In this document: in pieces, positions 6,839 to 8,765 of the stretch
Layout: each line of letters opens with the position of its first letter
Position numbering within the stretch: the stretch's first letter is position 1
Assembly: GCA_030152225.1 (NCBI GenBank)
Contig: JASLHL010000312.1
Span: 1 to 8,765 of the forward strand
Direction of reading: 5' to 3'
From: Flavobacterium sp.
GTDB lineage: Bacteria; Bacteroidota; Bacteroidia; Flavobacteriales; Flavobacteriaceae
Length of the DNA stretch: 8,765 nt
Notes under the pieces: model-generated
Databases searched by the model: none
What the model was told of the DNA's origin: nothing
Seen by the model: only the letters and a program-made list of their open reading frames with translations
Program-made: the position numbers and the translations under genes

Positions 6839-7069
6839 ACTGACACGAATGAACGGACTTTTACTTTACTAGGCTATAAAAAAAGAGTACGACCTTACAC
6901 CTTGGTATTTATCATAGATTATCCAACAGGTAAAGATGATGGGCACACTGACAAAAACACTAGCATATGCATTCTAGAAGCATCCAAATTTGAAGAAACA
7001 GATCGCAATCACATCTTCTCTGTTATTGACGCGTTTATTGCTAAAAGAAAAATTCAATCAATTTTATAA
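6839..7069 (+). pseudogene. remnant of a second XRE-type regulator (C-terminal part)
   Basis: This frame is open for 76 codons but has no ATG or GTG start and no HTH domain. Its last 30 residues (ILEASKFEETDRNHIFSVID, then AFIAKRKIQSIL) read like the C-terminal helix of XRE-family regulators. They align with the end of the intact gene just upstream, where ESKKLILYDLIDTYI corresponds to ETDRNHIFSVIDAFI. The preceding part (about 6839-6960, containing LVFIIDYPTGKDDGHTDKNT) is unrecognised and may come from other sequence joined by deletion. The stop at 7067-7069 lies 6 bases before a terminator stem, as expected for a former gene end. It is either a decayed tandem duplicate or the scar of a recombination between two related regulators. 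Confidence 0.55.
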
Positions 7070-7075
7070 AACACA

Positions 7076-7105
7076 AAACCCGCTAATCATTTGACTAGCG
7101 GGTTT
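7076..7105. terminator. bidirectional terminator between converging units
   Basis: AAACCCGCTA and TAGCGGGTTT form a perfect 10-bp stem around a ten-base loop. T-rich sequence follows on both strands (TTTGTTATTATTT on plus, TTTTGTGTTTT on minus). It serves the XRE unit on the left and the minus-strand lipoprotein gene, whose stop is 4 bases away. Confidence 0.85.
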
Positions 7106-7109
7106 GTTA

Positions 7110-7502
7110 TTATTTAGTATGTAATACCTTCAAAACAGCTCCATCACTTTTACGTATCTCAATATAAAAAACTCCTCCTTCCATATCATCTGACAAATTC
7201 CCTTCTATGCACCACACAGCATTATTTTTTAAAAAAATATTATATGGTCGTTGTTCAATAATTAATTCCTTTTTATAAATATTACAAAGTATTAACTCTG
7301 CTATTTGAACTGCTATATCTGCATTAGGAACATATCCCTCAATCTTATCAATTCCATCGACATTATCATATCCTAAAGGTCTTTCAATCACTTTAAAAGT
7401 TCTCAAAGTACCTTTTGTTTCTTCATTATTTGATCTCTGTGTAATCTTACTACATGCAGCTGTTAGTAAAACCAATACTAGTAACACAATGTTTTTTATC
7501 AT
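7110..7502 (-). CDS. NTF2-fold immunity lipoprotein (YbbC/YhhH-like)
   Basis: A 130-residue lipoprotein. Residues 1-16 are a signal peptide ending in the lipobox LTAAC, with lipidation predicted at Cys17. From about residue 56 to the end it matches the NTF2-fold immunity family (Pfam PF15631) pattern: EGYVPNADIAVQIAELIL (55-72), RPYNIFLKNNAVWCIEGNL (85-103), then GGVFYIEIRKSDGAVLKVLH (109-128). The family's GYVPD..TA..IAEAI, W.V.G.L and GG..YIEI.K.DG.IL..HG blocks are all visible. Such proteins protect cells from the toxic C-terminal domains of polymorphic toxins delivered by neighbours; membrane attachment suits a periplasmic target. No toxin gene is visible. Three bases upstream ends a short reading-frame tail that may be the scar of one. 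It is the last gene of a minus-strand array and is followed by a terminator. Family call from motif memory, not a search. Confidence 0.75.
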   Translation of the reverse strand: MIKNIVLLVLVLLTAACSKITQRSNNEETKGTLRTFKVIERPLGYDNVDGIDKIEGYVPNADIAVQIAELILCNIYKKELIIEQRPYNIFLKNNAVWCIEGNLSDDMEGGVFYIEIRKSDGAVLKVLHTK

Positions 7503-7505
7503 AAT

Positions 7506-7619
7506 TTATCTAGATTGAAAACTATTTTTACGCATTTCCTTCTTTTGAGTAGCTGCCTCGACTCTACTATCCGATGGCGCGGATTTGAACTCCGATGGCG
7601 CGGCAATCCGTGCCTTCAT
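7506..7619 (-). other. short frame ending 3 bases before the lipoprotein gene; possible gene remnant
   Basis: A 37-codon minus-strand frame. Its first half is repeat-derived (ARIAAPSEFKSAPS over the element at 7570-7614). Its second half, VEAATQKKEMRKNSFQSR and stop, looks like a natural protein end. The stop lies three bases before the lipoprotein ATG, a spacing typical of operon neighbours. It may be the last codons of a lost upstream gene, for example the matching toxin. It is too short to be sure it was ever coding. Confidence 0.3.
7570..7614. repeat. REP-like hairpin element, copy 1
   Basis: TCCGATGGCGCGG occurs twice, at 7570-7582 and 7591-7603 (period 21). The second copy runs into CAATCCGTGCC, so that GGCGCGG (7597-7603) pairs with CCGTGCC (7608-7614) around a CAAT loop with one G-T pair. 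The segment is clearly more GC-rich than its surroundings. On the minus strand it shares GCACGGATTGC, CGCGC and ATCG blocks with the plus-strand sequence at 7810-7838, so the two elements are inverted relative to each other. Confidence 0.65.
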
Positions 7620-7702
7620 CTATCCCATAAACAATACCTCAACTTCAATCTCATCACGATTAAAAATCAACACAATCATCTTATCAAAAGAAATAATGTT
7701 TA

Positions 7703-7804
7703 CTATTTATTCAATATCCGTCCCTGCATGCTTGATAAATCTAAAATCCTATTCAATAACACAGACTTAGCTTCGTTTAGTTCAGCCAAAGCATCGGGGG
7801 GAAT
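7703..7804 (-). pseudogene. detached 3' end of the interrupted secreted-protein gene
   Basis: After the stop codon at 7805-7807 the same reading frame stays open for 33 more codons. It encodes IPPDALAELNEAKSVLL and then LDLSSMQGRILNK before the next stop. This looks like an ordinary helical protein C-terminus. It starts with PP, as does the segment just before the hairpin element (SDGPP), so removing the element restores one continuous frame. Confidence 0.5.
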
Positions 7805-8290
7805 CTAACGCACGGATTGCAAATCCGCGCGATCGAGGTAAGGAGGCCCGTCGCTATGAATAAAATTAACGAATATTGGTTTCTTCTCTTTACACGCTTC
7901 TAGCAATTCAATCAACCTAGTTAATAATGCTGCAGCTTGATGGTCAAAAAAGGAAAATTCCGTTATAACATTATTTTCCATTAAATTAACAAAAACTTCT
8001 ACATAATCTCGGAAACCTGCTTCATCATTCACTTCCTCTATTTCATTTTTTATGTGTTGAATGACAGTAAAAATCTCTTTCGCTCTTTCTTTCGCAATTC
8101 TGATTTTAGTAAACTCTCTTGTAGCTCTTGTTCGATTTACATCTTTGTAAAATAGCAGTGTTGGATCTGAATCAATATAATACGTAAATATCGTATCTCT
8201 AACTTCATAACTAAGATCAATACTCCAATCTTGAGCGAGTACCATATTACTTTTTAGTAAAATAAATAGAATCAATACTATTTTCCTCAT
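7805..8290 (-). CDS. secreted protein of unknown function, 3' end altered by a hairpin element
   Basis: A 161-residue product that I do not recognise. Residues 1-20 (MRKIVLILFILLKSNMVLAQ) form a signal peptide with likely cleavage after VLA, so the protein is exported. The mature part is rich in charged helices (REFTKIRIAKERAKEIFTVI; VNLMENNVITEFSFFDHQAA; LIELLEACKEKK). Residues 151-161 (YLDRADLQSVR) are encoded by a REP-like hairpin element, not by normal gene sequence. The frame resumes sense after the stop (7703-7804). The ancestral protein was probably about 30 residues longer with a different end, and whether the present form works is unknown. The ATG at 8290 overlaps the stop of a 52-codon open frame upstream. 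Its position among immunity-type genes suggests another immunity protein, but the sequence does not show it. Confidence 0.65.
   Translation of the reverse strand: MRKIVLILFILLKSNMVLAQDWSIDLSYEVRDTIFTYYIDSDPTLLFYKDVNRTRATREFTKIRIAKERAKEIFTVIQHIKNEIEEVNDEAGFRDYVEVFVNLMENNVITEFSFFDHQAAALLTRLIELLEACKEKKPIFVNFIHSDGPPYLDRADLQSVR
7808..7838. repeat. REP-like hairpin element, copy 2
   Basis: GCACGGATT (7810-7818) pairs with AATCCGCGC (7822-7830) around a three-base loop; eight pairs are Watson-Crick and the ninth is G-T on one strand. The element shares sequence blocks with copy 1 in the opposite orientation. It lies inside the 3' part of the secreted-protein gene and supplies its stop codon context (encoding DRADLQSVR). 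Confidence 0.7.
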
Positions 8291-8428
8291 ACACTTCTCT
8301 TTGTTACTATCCTATTGGTCACTTTCCCCTTCCCTACTACCACGTTCAAATTCAAAGGATTATAGAATACAAGTAGACAAACTCCCAACACATCCCTCTT
8401 TAATACGGTGGCTAAACCCAAATTACAA

Positions 8429-8668
8429 TCATCCAATATAGGCCACTAATACTTTTACTATTGTCTTTTTTAAATCACTCCCATCTATGCGAATCATTTC
8501 TCTGTTTTTCTTTGGAAAAGACACAAAAACGGTATAGGCATCTTCATCTCTTTCCCCATCAAATTTAATAACAACTACATCGCCTTTTAATTTAATTCGC
8601 TCAAAACAAGTCATTAATTCTTCCAAAGAAATCTCTGGTTTTTCTATCATTTTTTTAATCACATGCAT
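8429..8668 (-). CDS. small hypothetical protein, 79 residues
   Basis: A 79-residue cytoplasmic protein with no signal peptide or membrane segment; I do not recognise the family. The sequence suggests a small alpha/beta fold: a helix (ISLEELMTCFERIKL, 13-27), strands GDVVVIKFDGE and DAYTVFVSFPKK, then REMIRIDGSDLKKTIVKVLVAYI. It begins inside the preceding minus-strand frame: the ATG at 8668 overlaps that frame's end by 14 bases, while Met7 (8650) would start 4 bases after its stop. Either way it is translationally coupled to the upstream gene. The position next to other small genes of an accessory array is consistent with an immunity protein, which is inference only. Confidence 0.6.
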   Translation of the reverse strand: MHVIKKMIEKPEISLEELMTCFERIKLKGDVVVIKFDGERDEDAYTVFVSFPKKNREMIRIDGSDLKKTIVKVLVAYIG

Positions 8669-8765
8669 GATCTATCTTTTTATAATGAACTCCCTTATCT
8701 ACTATTATATCATCTCCATCAAAAGAAGAACTAAACATAATTAAAGTATTTTTAATGGCCTCACT
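8655..8765 (-). CDS. 3' end of an unidentified gene entering from the right edge
   Basis: The minus-strand frame is open from the window edge for 36 codons (SEAIKNTLIMFSSSFDGDDI, then IVDKGVHYKKIDHACD) and stops at 8655-8657. Its composition looks like real protein, and its stop overlaps or abuts the start of the next gene, as in an operon. Too little is visible to name it; the main part lies to the right of the window. Confidence 0.5.
   Translation of the reverse strand, partial: SEAIKNTLIMFSSSFDGDDIIVDKGVHYKKIDHACD

Noticed and set aside
7515..7808. Plus-strand frames of 97 and 61 residues between the hairpin copies
   Set aside because: They run antisense through the repeat elements and the detached gene end, which reads more sensibly on the minus strand.

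Overview
The window reads as chromosomal DNA of a low-to-moderate GC Bacteroidota bacterium, most likely a member of the Flavobacteriia. The DnaK (636 residues, Gln/Gly-rich tail ending in EEVK) and the single-chain iron-sulfur serine dehydratase look like those of Myroides/Flavobacterium relatives, but the genus is a guess. Starts lack clear Shine-Dalgarno sites. Several upstream regions carry the Bacteroidota -7 motif TAnnTTTG, which supports the phylum call.

Left half (1-4850), core genes. The 3' part of a MocR-type PLP-dependent aminotransferase/regulator runs in from the left edge and converges on a small three-helix membrane protein. That gene lies downstream of dnaK on the minus strand, separated from it by a dnaK terminator. 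dnaK and sdaA are divergent across a 400-base region. On the dnaK side this region holds a TTGGCAC-type -24/-12-like element, a perfect palindrome near the predicted transcript start, and an array of degenerate TGCCA-N3-5-TGTC motifs. sdaA ends in a strong symmetrical terminator.

Middle (4850-6480), sparse and repeat-rich. It contains one small membrane-anchored hypothetical gene on the minus strand, three heptanucleotide (7-bp period) arrays, and about 740 bases without a convincing gene but with several hairpins. Then come a SymE-like toxin gene (minus) and an XRE-family regulator (plus). They diverge from a shared AT-rich control region with a perfect palindrome at the predicted symE start site, which suggests a toxin/repressor pair.

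Right third (6480-8765), accessory. After the XRE gene lies the C-terminal remnant of what looks like a second XRE regulator, then a terminator shared by converging transcription units. The remaining genes are all on the minus strand: a lipoprotein of the NTF2-fold (YbbC/YhhH-like) immunity family, a secreted unknown whose 3' end is interrupted by a REP-like hairpin element, a 79-residue unknown, and the tail of another gene. Gene-end fragments and two inverted copies of the hairpin element lie between them. I read this as a decaying array of immunity genes left over from polymorphic toxin loci. Only the NTF2-fold assignment rests on family recognition.
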